A stretch of DNA of 64,000 nt from Streptomyces olivaceoviridis (GCF_014650115.1 NZ_BMUI01000019.1:62001-126000); one strand, 5' to 3'. Shown: positions 42,599 through 51,449, counted from the stretch's first letter. Translations and numbers: made by a program. The notes: generated by a model not told the origin, from the sequence alone.

Positions 42599-44521
42599 TC
42601 AGGAGTTGGAGGAACCCCCGCCTCCCGTGTGACTGCCGCCCGCCGTACGGGTCAGCCGCCGGGCCTCGTCCTCGATCCTGCGCACCACGCTGCCGCCGCT
42701 GCCGTCGTCCACCCCGCTGGCCAGCAACTGCGCGGCGACGGTGGTGAAGTACTGCGCGGCGGCCAGCACATGGCCGTGAGCGTCGACGGCCTCGCCGTCG
42801 CGCAGCCGCAGCAGTGCCTGGGAAGCGTCGCTCATCACCCGGACGACCTGCTGCGAGAGCTGCGCGCGGGTCTCGGTGGGCAGCCCCACCGCCCGCCCGA
42901 CCTGCCGTTGGATGCTGTTGCAGGACCGCTCCAGCTCCTCCAGCAGCGTGAAGTCACGGCGGACCGCGGGGCCGAGCGCCGCCGAGGGGTACGAGCTGCT
43001 CCGCAGCAGCAGGTGGGTGAGCGCCCGCGGCTCGTACCGGTGCAGGTCGATGGCGTGGGTGGCACCCAGCGCGGGCCGGAAGCACGGATGGATGTGGAAC
43101 TCCGCCTCGTGCGGCTGTACGGGCACGTGGGCCCCGCCCGTGTAGACCACGTCGTTGCCGCGCCGCACCCCCAGGAAGCCCACCCCGTACAGCGTGTCGA
43201 CCACGCCGGGCGCGGTGAGCCCCTCGGCGTACGCGGGATACTGCCGGTGGAGCGTCTCGGCGACGGTGTCGAAGCGGGCCTCCAGCGCGCTGCGCATCAC
43301 CACGTAGCCGGTGTTCTGGAACATCACGAACAGCTGTGCCAGGAAGGGATGGGTGACCAGGTACTCCTTCGCCAGGTCCTGCAGCTTCCACTCCGAGAAC
43401 TGCCGGGTGGCGAGCAGGACGTCACTCTCGTGGATGCTCTCGTGTCCCCGCTCGACGGCGGTGTCCCGGCACGCGTTGAGGTACTGGATCGCGTCGCGCG
43501 GGCGGGGCAGGGCGCGGCCGAAGAGGAAGTCCGCGGTGTCCTCGCCGCCCACGGCCGGAGGGAAGACCTCCCGCCACAGCCGGTCGCCGGTCAGCTCGGC
43601 GCCGGCCGACGCGCGGGCCCGGGCGAGAGCGAGGTCCCGCAGGCCGGTGGCGGTCCACTGGATGCGCAGTTCCTCGCTGTGGAACTTGTCGCCCTCGCTG
43701 AAGGTGAGGGTGTCGTAGATGTCGGCGCGCAGGAAGAGCAGACAGCGCAGCGCCCTGCCGTACGCGCCCGAGACGTGCTTCGCCGCCAGCAGCAGCCCGA
43801 TGACCATGGCGTTGCTGTCCGGGTCGCTCGACCAGATCTGCTCCAGCTGGTCCACGAGCAGCAGGAGCGGGGCGTGCGCGCCCGCGCAGTCCAGATCGGC
43901 GAACCCCTCCGCCACGCCCCGCTCGACGACCTCCAGCTGACGTGCGGCGCGGGCGCCTTCGGAGGCCGGCGGGGCACCGCCCACTTCCACCGCCGCCTTC
44001 ACGCCGAAGGCTTCGAGGGACAGCGACGTCTGTAGCCCGGTCACGCCGCGGAGCAGCCGGTCGTAGAGACGGGGCTCGTCCGCGGACTCGCCGTTCGCGC
44101 GGAGGAACCGCCGCAGCGTCCTGACCGGGCGGGGCAGTCGCCGCAGCCCGTGGACCCGCTTGGCGTGGGCGACGATGTGCCGCGCGGCTTGGACGGCGAA
44201 GACGTAGCGCCAGATCAGCGACTTGGCCGTGTCACCGGTGAGCCCTTGCAGTTCGAACCGGCGTATCTCGTCGCCCGCCGCGTCGTCGGGGGTGATCAGG
44301 GCGGTCCCGCCGGCGTGGACGCCGTCGGCGGTCAGGCGCATGCAGATGGCGCTCTTGCCGGAGCCCTTGCGGCCGATGATGAGCATCTTGCGGCCGGACA
44401 CGGCCGCGTCGTAGGCGGCGGTCCGCAGGAACCCCTCGCGCAGCAGGCCGTCGGACATGTCCCGCTCGGCGTCCTCCCGCCCGAAGTAGAGGCGCTCGAC
44501 CACACCCGACGGCCCCGTCAT
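42599..44521 (-). CDS. P-loop ATPase resembling the Sll1717 family
   Basis: A 640-residue soluble NTPase. The N-terminal RLYFGREDAERD and Walker A GRKGSGKSAI (residues 50-59), together with the Walker B-like LLLLVDQLEQIW, follow the pattern I recall for proteins named P-loop ATPase, Sll1717 family, related to KAP/STAND-type ATPases. The middle part has FLRADIYDTL and a long helical C-terminal region ending in a Gly/Ser tail. No membrane segment. The GGGGGA before ATG 44521 can serve as ribosome site. Role unknown; relatives occur beside signalling or defence genes. Confidence 0.78.
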   Translation of the reverse strand: MTGPSGVVERLYFGREDAERDMSDGLLREGFLRTAAYDAAVSGRKMLIIGRKGSGKSAICMRLTADGVHAGGTALITPDDAAGDEIRRFELQGLTGDTAKSLIWRYVFAVQAARHIVAHAKRVHGLRRLPRPVRTLRRFLRANGESADEPRLYDRLLRGVTGLQTSLSLEAFGVKAAVEVGGAPPASEGARAARQLEVVERGVAEGFADLDCAGAHAPLLLLVDQLEQIWSSDPDSNAMVIGLLLAAKHVSGAYGRALRCLLFLRADIYDTLTFSEGDKFHSEELRIQWTATGLRDLALARARASAGAELTGDRLWREVFPPAVGGEDTADFLFGRALPRPRDAIQYLNACRDTAVERGHESIHESDVLLATRQFSEWKLQDLAKEYLVTHPFLAQLFVMFQNTGYVVMRSALEARFDTVAETLHRQYPAYAEGLTAPGVVDTLYGVGFLGVRRGNDVVYTGGAHVPVQPHEAEFHIHPCFRPALGATHAIDLHRYEPRALTHLLLRSSSYPSAALGPAVRRDFTLLEELERSCNSIQRQVGRAVGLPTETRAQLSQQVVRVMSDASQALLRLRDGEAVDAHGHVLAAAQYFTTVAAQLLASGVDDGSGGSVVRRIEDEARRLTRTAGGSHTGGGGSSNS

Positions 44522-44676
44522 GGATCCCCCAACTCCCCTGCCCGGCTCGGTCCTCACTGGGCATGATGCCAGCTCGTGGCCGCCGGTTCCCGCCGCACTC
44601 CGCAGCGGCGTCGGGCAGTCGGGCGGGGCCGCGCCGCCGCGGTCCCCACCCCCGGCCGGCGAAGCGTCCCCGACCG

Positions 44677-45834
44677 TCAGGACGGTGAAGCGACAGGTGT
44701 GGCGCTCATGTGCAGCTCGGTCCAGCGGGCGGCTATCCGTCGCAGTCTGCTGCGGAAGTCCCGCTGGGCGTCCGAGTCGCCGCTCAGCAGTTCAGCGGTC
44801 CGGCGGGGGCAGTCGCAGCCGTCCCACCCGGCGATCTCCGCGAGCTTCTCCGCGCGCGGGTAGTCACGGAACTCGTTGAGCGCCTCGTACACGGCCGGCC
44901 GGCAGCGGTCGCACCCGTCGGGCCGGGAACGCACCACCTCGTCGATCACGGGGGCGAACCACGAGATCGAGAGATCCCCGGCCTCGTCGTCGCGAGCCTT
45001 GTCGTCCGCGGTCCGCGCGAGGAGCCGTACGAGCATCCACAGGGTGGGGGGTTCCCACATCCCCTGCTCGTGTGCCCAGCCCAGCAGGGTTCCGGACTTG
45101 GCGCTCAGGGGGAACACCATTTGCGTGGTGTAGCCCGCGGCGCGGGCGTCCCGTATGCCGGCGAGCGTGTCGTCGTAGGCCTCCTTCTGGGACAGGCCCA
45201 TGGCCCCGAGGGTGAGGTTGGCGATCGACGCGAAGCCGGCTTCCTGGAGCATTCTCGCCGCGTTCAGATATGCCTTCTGGGGCGTGGGTTTCAGATGGCA
45301 GAGGGAACGGACCTCGGGGTTCCATGACTCCACGCCGACCTGCCCGACGATCTGGGTGTCCGGCAGCAGCGTGCGGAGCACGTCGAGTTTCTCCTCGGTG
45401 AACACCTCGGGCCGTGACTCGAAGGCGAAGAGGGCCGGTCGCCGTTCCGCCACCTGCCGCAGCAGCTGTTCGCGCAAGCCGGGAGAGACTTCGAGGTCGT
45501 CGAGGAGGCTGCCGGAGGGGGAGAGGTAGATGTGCGCGCCCTCGGGCACCTCGGCGAGTCTGCGCCGGACCGAGCGGACGATCCGGCGGGGATCGATCTC
45601 GGGGCCGATGCCGTAATTGCACATGCTGCACTGTCCGGCCCGGTCGTACGTGCAGCCACGGGTGCGGAACCAGAACTGGTACATGCGGACGGTTTCGCGG
45701 GCGTGGCCGGTCGCGGCCGTGTAGGTCCTCAGACGAGAGTTGGTGTATTCCGGAAAGGGCGGACGGTCCTGGCGGATGGCGCGGTTGGCCCGCACCAGGA
45801 GGTTTCTGAGCTGCCGTTCGGACATCTCATCCAC
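44677..45834 (-). CDS. radical SAM enzyme, RaSEA/TIGR01210-like
   Basis: A 385-residue radical SAM protein. The cluster motif is unusual: RGCTYDRAGQCSMCNYG, i.e. Cys-x7-Cys-x2-Cys, as in archaeosine-type RaSEA and related Elp3-like enzymes rather than the common CxxxCxxC. Further Cys in DGCDRC and DGCDCPRR near the C-terminus may bind a second metal centre. GTG 45834 is chosen because AGGAG lies six bases upstream; TTG 45837 and ATG 45825 are alternatives. It stands at the left edge of the biosynthetic cluster, divergent from the acyl-CoA dehydrogenase genes, and may install a C-C or C-S bond. Confidence 0.82.
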   Translation of the reverse strand: MDEMSERQLRNLLVRANRAIRQDRPPFPEYTNSRLRTYTAATGHARETVRMYQFWFRTRGCTYDRAGQCSMCNYGIGPEIDPRRIVRSVRRRLAEVPEGAHIYLSPSGSLLDDLEVSPGLREQLLRQVAERRPALFAFESRPEVFTEEKLDVLRTLLPDTQIVGQVGVESWNPEVRSLCHLKPTPQKAYLNAARMLQEAGFASIANLTLGAMGLSQKEAYDDTLAGIRDARAAGYTTQMVFPLSAKSGTLLGWAHEQGMWEPPTLWMLVRLLARTADDKARDDEAGDLSISWFAPVIDEVVRSRPDGCDRCRPAVYEALNEFRDYPRAEKLAEIAGWDGCDCPRRTAELLSGDSDAQRDFRSRLRRIAARWTELHMSATPVASPS

Positions 45835-45984
45835 CAAAAACTCCTCTCGTCGAGGGTCATCGGCGCCGGGGCCCCGGTCACGACCGGAGCCCCCGCATCG
45901 CGCGGCGACCGCAGTGCTCCGCCGCGGCCGACCAGTGCGGCGCTACATGCTCTGTCATGGGCGGCGCGGGAAGGAAGCTCCTCG

Positions 45985-46038
45985 ATGGGCTATGCCCGTG
46001 TCATCAGCCTTGAGGCGCGCCCGATCTCCCCTTGGTGA
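45985..46038 (+). CDS. tiny ORF, 17 codons, before the dehydrogenase genes
   Basis: ATG with a good ribosome site (GGAAGGAAG, nine bases upstream) and a short product MGYARVISLEARPISPW. It ends 65 bases before the next gene. Third-position bias is weaker than in neighbouring genes. It could be a leader peptide or a chance ORF. Confidence 0.35.
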   Translation: MGYARVISLEARPISPW

Positions 46039-46103
46039 GGGACGGGCCCGGCGCGAGAGTCCCAGGGGGGCCGGTTCACCCGCCGGGTACGAGGAGGCGA
46101 GCC

Positions 46104-46781
46104 ATGACGTCCGGAGAGCGACCCGCTCTGACCCGCAGCGTCCAGCAGGCGGTGCACGACACGGCACGGCGTGAAGGGCCTACGGCCGCCTTGTCGGCAC
46201 TGTACGAGGCCATCGGCCGGGACACCCCTGTGCGGGGGCCCGGCGGACACGCGCTCGTCCCCGAGGGTGTCCGGCACGATGCCGCGGACACCGCCGTGCT
46301 CCCCGGGATCGACGGCCTCGGCCTGCTCCCGCTGCGTGGCCCGACCGCGCCCGACGCACCGGCGCGCGAACCGGGACCGGAGGGCGGCCCCATCGGTCCC
46401 GCCGCCTGGGCCGAGGCGCTGACCTGGCTGCGGCTGGGGCTGTCGGTGAAGATCCTCGACGAGGCCCTCGGATACCTCCGCGACCGGGTCACGGGCGGAT
46501 CGCCGCTGTTGACACGGCAGTTGATCAAGGGCGCGCTCGCCGACGCGGTCGCCCTCCAGCTACAGGTCCGCTCGGTGCTCGACGCGCACGCTCCCGGCGA
46601 CGTGCCCCGGCCCCTCTCGGCCGGCCTGAACGCGATGGTCACCCAGGCCGACCGCATGCTCCTTCCCCTCTTGGGCGCGAGCGGCTTCACCACCGAGGGC
46701 CCGGGTCGCGTGGCCCACGCGTCGGAACTGCTCGTGGACACCTACTTCACCATCGCGCAGGAGGGCACGGACCTTTGCTGA
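46104..46781 (+). CDS. acyl-CoA dehydrogenase C-terminal-domain-like protein
   Basis: A 225-residue protein whose second half resembles the helical C-terminal domain of acyl-CoA dehydrogenases: WLRLGLSVKILDEALGYLRD, then LLTRQLIKGALADAVALQLQ, and ADRMLLPLLGASGFTTEGPG. It lacks the N-terminal and beta domains and the catalytic EG motif. AGGAGG precedes the ATG. Its end overlaps the start of the full-length dehydrogenase gene, so the two are probably subunits of one heteromeric flavin enzyme. Confidence 0.72.
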   Translation: MTSGERPALTRSVQQAVHDTARREGPTAALSALYEAIGRDTPVRGPGGHALVPEGVRHDAADTAVLPGIDGLGLLPLRGPTAPDAPAREPGPEGGPIGPAAWAEALTWLRLGLSVKILDEALGYLRDRVTGGSPLLTRQLIKGALADAVALQLQVRSVLDAHAPGDVPRPLSAGLNAMVTQADRMLLPLLGASGFTTEGPGRVAHASELLVDTYFTIAQEGTDLC

Positions 46782-47947
46782 CCACGTCCGAGGAGCGTCT
46801 CGCGCTGTTGCGGCACCAGGTACGGGAATGGGCGGCCGAGGTGCGGCCGTTCGCCCTGGAAGTGGACCGGGATCCGAGCCTGGCCACCGGGCTCCTGCAC
46901 CTGCCCACGGTCGCGCTCGCGGCCAGGGTGCAGATCCCGCCCCCGTACAACGACCGGCCCCTCTCCATCAAGGGCGAGGTCTTCCACATCACCGGCGCAC
47001 TGGAACGCGCCGTCTGGTGCGAGGAGGTGGCCTGGGGCGACCTGGGGATCGGCCTGGCCTCGCCGGGTGCGTCGATGTGCGGGGTCCTGGTGGAGGCGCT
47101 GGGCAGCGAGGCGCAGAAGAGGCGCTTCTACGGGGATCTGCTGGAGCGCCCGACCTGGACGATGTTCGCTCTGACCGAACCGCACACCGGCTCCGACCCC
47201 GCGTCGCTGGCCAGCACCTTCTCCCGGTCGGACACCGGCGGCATCAGGCTCGACGGGACGAAGCGGTTCGTCAGCAACGCGGTGCGGGCACGCTTCGGTG
47301 CGGTCTTCGCCCGCACGGGCCCGGGTCCGTACCACATCCGTGCGGCCCTCGTGGACACCTCGCTCCCCGGCTACCGTGCCGAGCCGATCCCCACCATCGG
47401 TGTGCGGGCCGCCCAACTCGGTTCGGTGACACTGGAGTCGGTGGAACTGAGTGAGGAACACATGCTGGGATCCGGCCTGTCCAGCCTCAGAAGAGGACTG
47501 TGGGGCTGGAGCCGCGTGCTCGACCGGCTCCGGCCCACCGTCGCCGCCATGGCCGTCGGGCTTGCCCGGGCCGCGTACGAATACGTGTGTGAGCACCGCG
47601 CGGAGCCGAGCCGCGAGGACGCCGCCCGGCTCGCGCGGATGGCACACGAGATCGATGCCGTCAGGCATCTCACCCTGAGCGCCGCGGCGGCGGTGGACCG
47701 GAACCAGGAGAACGGACACCTGGCCTCGGTGGCGAAACTGCGGGCGGCGCGCCTGGCCGTCTCGGTGACCCGGGCGGCGCCGGCCTTCTTCGGGGCCGGC
47801 GGGCGCATCGAGCACCCGCTGCTCGACAAGTACGCCCGGGACGCCCTGGCCTTCGAGTTCATGGAGGGCAGCCAGAACGTCCAGCGCCTCGCCGTCGCCG
47901 GTGCCCTGACGCGTGGCACGCTCGACCCGGGAGCCCCGGTCGGCTGA
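46775..47947 (+). CDS. acyl-CoA (or acyl-ACP) dehydrogenase
   Basis: A 390-residue flavoprotein that would introduce a double bond into an acyl thioester. The beta-domain motif reads MFALTEPHTGSDPASL, followed by KRFVSNAV. The C-terminal motif FMEGSQNVQRLAVAG contains the expected catalytic Glu (about residue 364). It starts with TTG, supported by AGGAGGG nine bases upstream, and overlaps the preceding gene by seven bases. The cluster has a free-standing ACP, so the substrate may be ACP-bound. It converges with the ferredoxin gene. Confidence 0.88.
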   Translation: MLTTSEERLALLRHQVREWAAEVRPFALEVDRDPSLATGLLHLPTVALAARVQIPPPYNDRPLSIKGEVFHITGALERAVWCEEVAWGDLGIGLASPGASMCGVLVEALGSEAQKRRFYGDLLERPTWTMFALTEPHTGSDPASLASTFSRSDTGGIRLDGTKRFVSNAVRARFGAVFARTGPGPYHIRAALVDTSLPGYRAEPIPTIGVRAAQLGSVTLESVELSEEHMLGSGLSSLRRGLWGWSRVLDRLRPTVAAMAVGLARAAYEYVCEHRAEPSREDAARLARMAHEIDAVRHLTLSAAAAVDRNQENGHLASVAKLRAARLAVSVTRAAPAFFGAGGRIEHPLLDKYARDALAFEFMEGSQNVQRLAVAGALTRGTLDPGAPVG

Positions 47948-47974
47948 CCGCGCACCGGAGCGGCGCGGCCCACC

Positions 47975-48187
47975 TCAATCCTCCTGAGGCGTCAGGAAGA
48001 TGGCCGCCGCGGGACACAGCGAGGCGGCCTCGGCGGCGTTCCGCGCGTCCTCGCCGGACAGGGTGCCGCCGACGAGACGTACCAGGCCGTCGTCCGCCTG
48101 GTCGAAGACGCCCGGTGCGGTGCGGACGCAGTTGCCCGAACCCACGCAGCGCGAGCGGTCCGCCGTGATGCGCACCGTGATCCTCAC
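47975..48187 (-). CDS. 3Fe-4S type ferredoxin
   Basis: A 70-residue electron carrier. Cluster ligands are CVGSGNC (Cys-x5-Cys) and a later Cys in ASLCPAAAI, the layout of 3Fe-4S ferredoxins that serve actinobacterial P450s. The GTG overlaps the P450 stop by four bases (GTGA), so it is translated with the P450 and should be its partner. A ferredoxin reductase is not in the window. Confidence 0.9.
   Translation of the reverse strand: MRITVRITADRSRCVGSGNCVRTAPGVFDQADDGLVRLVGGTLSGEDARNAAEAASLCPAAAIFLTPQED
47982..47997. terminator. hairpin between converging dehydrogenase and ferredoxin genes
   Basis: TCCTGA and TCAGGA (47982-47987, 47992-47997) form a perfect 6-bp stem with a GGCG loop. It lies inside the ferredoxin 3' end, 34 bases after the dehydrogenase stop. 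Confidence 0.45.
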
Positions 48188-49410
48188 CACCGCACCGGAA
48201 GGGCGCCGAGGCCGAAGACCAGCCCCTGACGGACCGGCACCTCGTCCACCGGGGCAGCGAGCCGCAGCCTCGGGAAGCGCTCGAAGAGCCTGCTGAGGGC
48301 GACCTCCACGTCCAGGCGAGCCAGGTTCTGGCCGATGCACTGGTGGACACCGAAGCCGAACGAGACGTGGTTGCCGTGGCGCCGCCGGAGGTCGAGCCGG
48401 TCGGCATCCTCGAAGACGCCCGGGTCGCGGTTGGCGGCGGGGTTGAGGAGCACCACGCCGTCGCCGGCTCGGATGACGACGCCCGACGTCTCGATGTCGG
48501 CGAGGGCGACACGGACCAGGCCACTGGTGACGGACAGGAAGCGCAGCAGTTCCTCGACCGCGCGTGACCAGGGCACCTCGCCCGCACGCAGCCGGTCGAG
48601 TTCGTCCCCGTGGACGAGCAGGGTCAGCACGGCGAGGGCGATGGTGCTGATGGTGACGTCCTGCCCGGCGACGACGAGGACCGTGCCGTAGTGCACGAAC
48701 TGCTCGGTCGTCAGCCGTCCGTCCCGCACCTGGGCGGCGAGGTCGTCGAGGAGGCCGTCGCCGCCGGGCCGGTCCGGCATGCGCGCGAGGAGGGAGCGCA
48801 GGAAGTCGTCGAGGGGCGGTACGAGGTCGAAGTGGCGGTGCAGGAGGTCGTGCAGTGCGCTGCCGTCGGGCCCGTGCAGGCCGAGGATCTCGGTCATCCC
48901 GGTGGCGACCAGGGGCCGGACGTAGGCGCTGATCAGCTCGGCGGGTTCCGTGCGTGGCCGCGCCGCGAGTCCGTCCAGGAGCCGGTCCGCGGCTGCTTGG
49001 AGTGCCGGCCGCCGGCTCTGGACGCGTTTGAGCGCGAGGCTGGGGAGCATGGCGCGGCGCTGCTCGGTGTGCAGGGGCGGGTCGGTGCGCAGCAGCGCCC
49101 GCATCGCGTGGTGGCGCCCCGGCCGGGCGAGCGCCAGCACGCGCACCAGGTCGGGGAACTCCGCCTTGTCGCGGTCGACGGTGAGCCGTTCGTCGGTGAG
49201 CAGCGACCGGAACGCGGCATGGCCGGTGACCGCCCAGGCCTCCCGCCCGTCGTAGAGCCTGATCCTCGTCACGGGGCCACGGTCGCGCAGGTCCTCGTAG
49301 GCCCGTGGCGGGTGGTAGGGGCACTCTCGGGTCAGCGGGAGGCCGGGCAGGTCGTGGGGTTGCCGGTCCGGGTGGGCGGCAGCGGGGGTCCGCCGGGCAG
49401 CGTCGGGCAT
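48184..49410 (-). CDS. cytochrome P450
   Basis: A 408-residue heme mono-oxygenase. The heme loop is FGFGVHQCIGQNLAR with the thiolate Cys, and EELLRF gives the E-x2-R pair. The I-helix oxygen-activating stretch reads VVAGQDVTIST: the acidic residue is there but Val replaces the usual Thr directly after it, so proton delivery may differ. Start ATG 49410 follows GGAAGTG, two bases after the condensation-protein stop. It belongs to a tightly packed leftward unit with exporter, condensation protein and ferredoxin. Confidence 0.93.
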   Translation of the reverse strand: MPDAARRTPAAAHPDRQPHDLPGLPLTRECPYHPPRAYEDLRDRGPVTRIRLYDGREAWAVTGHAAFRSLLTDERLTVDRDKAEFPDLVRVLALARPGRHHAMRALLRTDPPLHTEQRRAMLPSLALKRVQSRRPALQAAADRLLDGLAARPRTEPAELISAYVRPLVATGMTEILGLHGPDGSALHDLLHRHFDLVPPLDDFLRSLLARMPDRPGGDGLLDDLAAQVRDGRLTTEQFVHYGTVLVVAGQDVTISTIALAVLTLLVHGDELDRLRAGEVPWSRAVEELLRFLSVTSGLVRVALADIETSGVVIRAGDGVVLLNPAANRDPGVFEDADRLDLRRRHGNHVSFGFGVHQCIGQNLARLDVEVALSRLFERFPRLRLAAPVDEVPVRQGLVFGLGALPVRW

Positions 49411-49412
49411 CG

Positions 49413-51449
49413 TCACTTCCTGGCCTCGGGGGTCGGTGAGAGTTTCGCGGCCACGGCGCCCAGGGGCAGCGGCCCCAGCAGGTCGGCCGGGATGATGCCG
49501 GTGAATCCGGCGTCCTCCAGGTGGTCGACGACCGAGGGGGCGAGCGCCGCCCTGCCTCCCGCCGGGAGGTACGGGGTGGCCATGTCGACGGTCAGCGCCG
49601 GGCACCGGGCGGCGAGTGCGGTCGCCAGCGCCCGTTCCCCAGGGGTGTGCGCAGGCACGGGACGGCTCGGGAACCCGTCGCCCTCGGCGGTCACCACGGC
49701 CGTGGCCCAGGCCCGCGGTGTGCTGTGTTCCGGCGCGTCGGCGCACACCACGAACCGGTGCGGCAGCACCAGGCACGGGTGGGTGACCAGCGCGGCCGAC
49801 AGCCCGTGGCGCAGTCGCTCCGGCGTGGTGTCACCGGCCACGTAGGCGACGAGCCGGGTCCCGTCGTCGGTGCCCTCGGTGAGGACGGCGGCCCCGACGA
49901 CGCCGGGCAGCCGGGCGAGCAGCGCGGTACACGCCCGCGTGTCGGCCCAGGCATGGTCGACGTGGACCCATCCGGGCCCGAACCGGCGTCTCGGCAGGTC
50001 GAGTTCGGCCTGCGCGCGGTCGAGCGGCAGGTCCATCGGGAGGGTGCCGTCGGCCCAGCCGGCGATCAGTGCGCCGATGCCGCGCAGGGCCTGCCCGATG
50101 CGGTCGGCGTCTGTCACGGAGACATGGCCGTGCATCGACAGGGTGACGCCGTCCTCGCCCGCCTCCACGGCGAAGTACAGGTCGGCGCTGTTGTCCTGCC
50201 AGTCGATGGGGGCCTTCTCGACGACGAAGTCGTCCGTGGCGCCGCCGCCGTCGCCCGTGCCGTCCGGGGCCGGGGCGCCGGCCCCCGGACTCCTGCGGGC
50301 GAAATAGTTGTAGGTGACCCCGATCCGCAGGTTCATGCCGCGCTCGTGACCGGCGCGAACCCGTTCCTCGGTCATCTCCAGCGAGGAGTAGCGGGCATAG
50401 CGCTGGGCCCTGACGGTGGCGCTGAAGACCTTGTTCAGCAGGGACGCCGCGGTGTCCTGCGCAGCCACGTCGAAGACGACCAGCGCGGGCTGGAAGAAGC
50501 AGCCCACGGCGGACGACAGCATCGGGTCGGCCCGGTTGGCGGTGTCCATGGAGACGACGCACCGGTCGTTGCCCGACAGCGCCGACAGCACGGTGCCGAA
50601 CGCCGTCAGGTAGACCACGCCGGGGCCGATCCCACGCTCCGCGGCGACGAGTTCGGCGGCGTGCACGAGCCGCCGGGACGTCAGCGTCACGCGCTCGTAC
50701 GGGCTCGGCGGGGTGAAGCCCGCGAAGTGCCCCACGGGTGCCGGCCGGTAGTCGGGGAACATGCCCTGCGGGATCGAGCGGTAGCGGTCACGCCAGTAGG
50801 CGCGCACCCGTTCCCGGTAGCGGGCCCGTTCCGGGGAGTGGTCCAACTCGGCCTGTTCCCGGGGCTGTCGTGTCTCGGGCAGCGGTACGTCGTCGTGCCC
50901 GGCCGCGAGCAGGGAGCGGAAGGCGTTCTCCAGCGCGATCCAGCTCTGCCCGTCGATCACGCAGTGGATCGCCGTCATCAGCACCCAGGAGTCCCCCGCG
51001 TCCCCCGCGATCAGGGCGAAGCGCACCGGCCGGTCCCGGGCGGGGTCGAAGGGACGCGCGCCGAGGCGTTCGGTCACCGCGGGGAGGTCCGCGGCGCTCG
51101 CCCGCAGCCGCAGGTCGAAGGTGACCGGCCACGGCGGACGGACCGCCTGGACGGGTGTGCCGGCGTCGTCGAGGAGGAAGTTGCTGCGCAGCGACTCGTA
51201 GCGGGCCACCAGGGCGGTGAGCGCCGCGAGGACGGCCGCGTCGGGGACGTCGGAGTCGAACCGCCACGAACGGCTGATCTTCACGCAGTCCCGGATGGCG
51301 CCGTAGGCGGGCACGTCGAAGTACAGGAACCAGTAGTGCTCCTGGCTCCAGAGCATCGGTGCCCAACGGGTCCCGGCCCGCTCCGGCGTCGGGGTCTCCC
51401 GGCCCGCCGCCGCTCCCGGCGCGGGGTGCCGGGGTGCGCCGGCGTTCAC
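49413..51449 (-). CDS. NRPS condensation-domain protein with degenerate A-domain tail and carrier remnant
   Basis: A 678-residue free-standing protein. Residues about 30-470 form a condensation domain; the catalytic core is IHCVIDG (161-167), keeping the active His162 and Asp166 but with Ile for the first His of HHxxxDG. From about 490 a segment reading VHVDHAWADTRACTALLARL to LVAYVAGD resembles the small C-terminal subdomain of an adenylation domain, without the large subdomain. The last 90 residues look like a carrier domain, but the phosphopantetheine Ser is absent (AGGRAAL). It likely joins two substrates made elsewhere. GTG start overlapping the exporter stop. Confidence 0.82.
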   Translation of the reverse strand: MNAGAPRHPAPGAAAGRETPTPERAGTRWAPMLWSQEHYWFLYFDVPAYGAIRDCVKISRSWRFDSDVPDAAVLAALTALVARYESLRSNFLLDDAGTPVQAVRPPWPVTFDLRLRASAADLPAVTERLGARPFDPARDRPVRFALIAGDAGDSWVLMTAIHCVIDGQSWIALENAFRSLLAAGHDDVPLPETRQPREQAELDHSPERARYRERVRAYWRDRYRSIPQGMFPDYRPAPVGHFAGFTPPSPYERVTLTSRRLVHAAELVAAERGIGPGVVYLTAFGTVLSALSGNDRCVVSMDTANRADPMLSSAVGCFFQPALVVFDVAAQDTAASLLNKVFSATVRAQRYARYSSLEMTEERVRAGHERGMNLRIGVTYNYFARRSPGAGAPAPDGTGDGGGATDDFVVEKAPIDWQDNSADLYFAVEAGEDGVTLSMHGHVSVTDADRIGQALRGIGALIAGWADGTLPMDLPLDRAQAELDLPRRRFGPGWVHVDHAWADTRACTALLARLPGVVGAAVLTEGTDDGTRLVAYVAGDTTPERLRHGLSAALVTHPCLVLPHRFVVCADAPEHSTPRAWATAVVTAEGDGFPSRPVPAHTPGERALATALAARCPALTVDMATPYLPAGGRAALAPSVVDHLEDAGFTGIIPADLLGPLPLGAVAAKLSPTPEARK

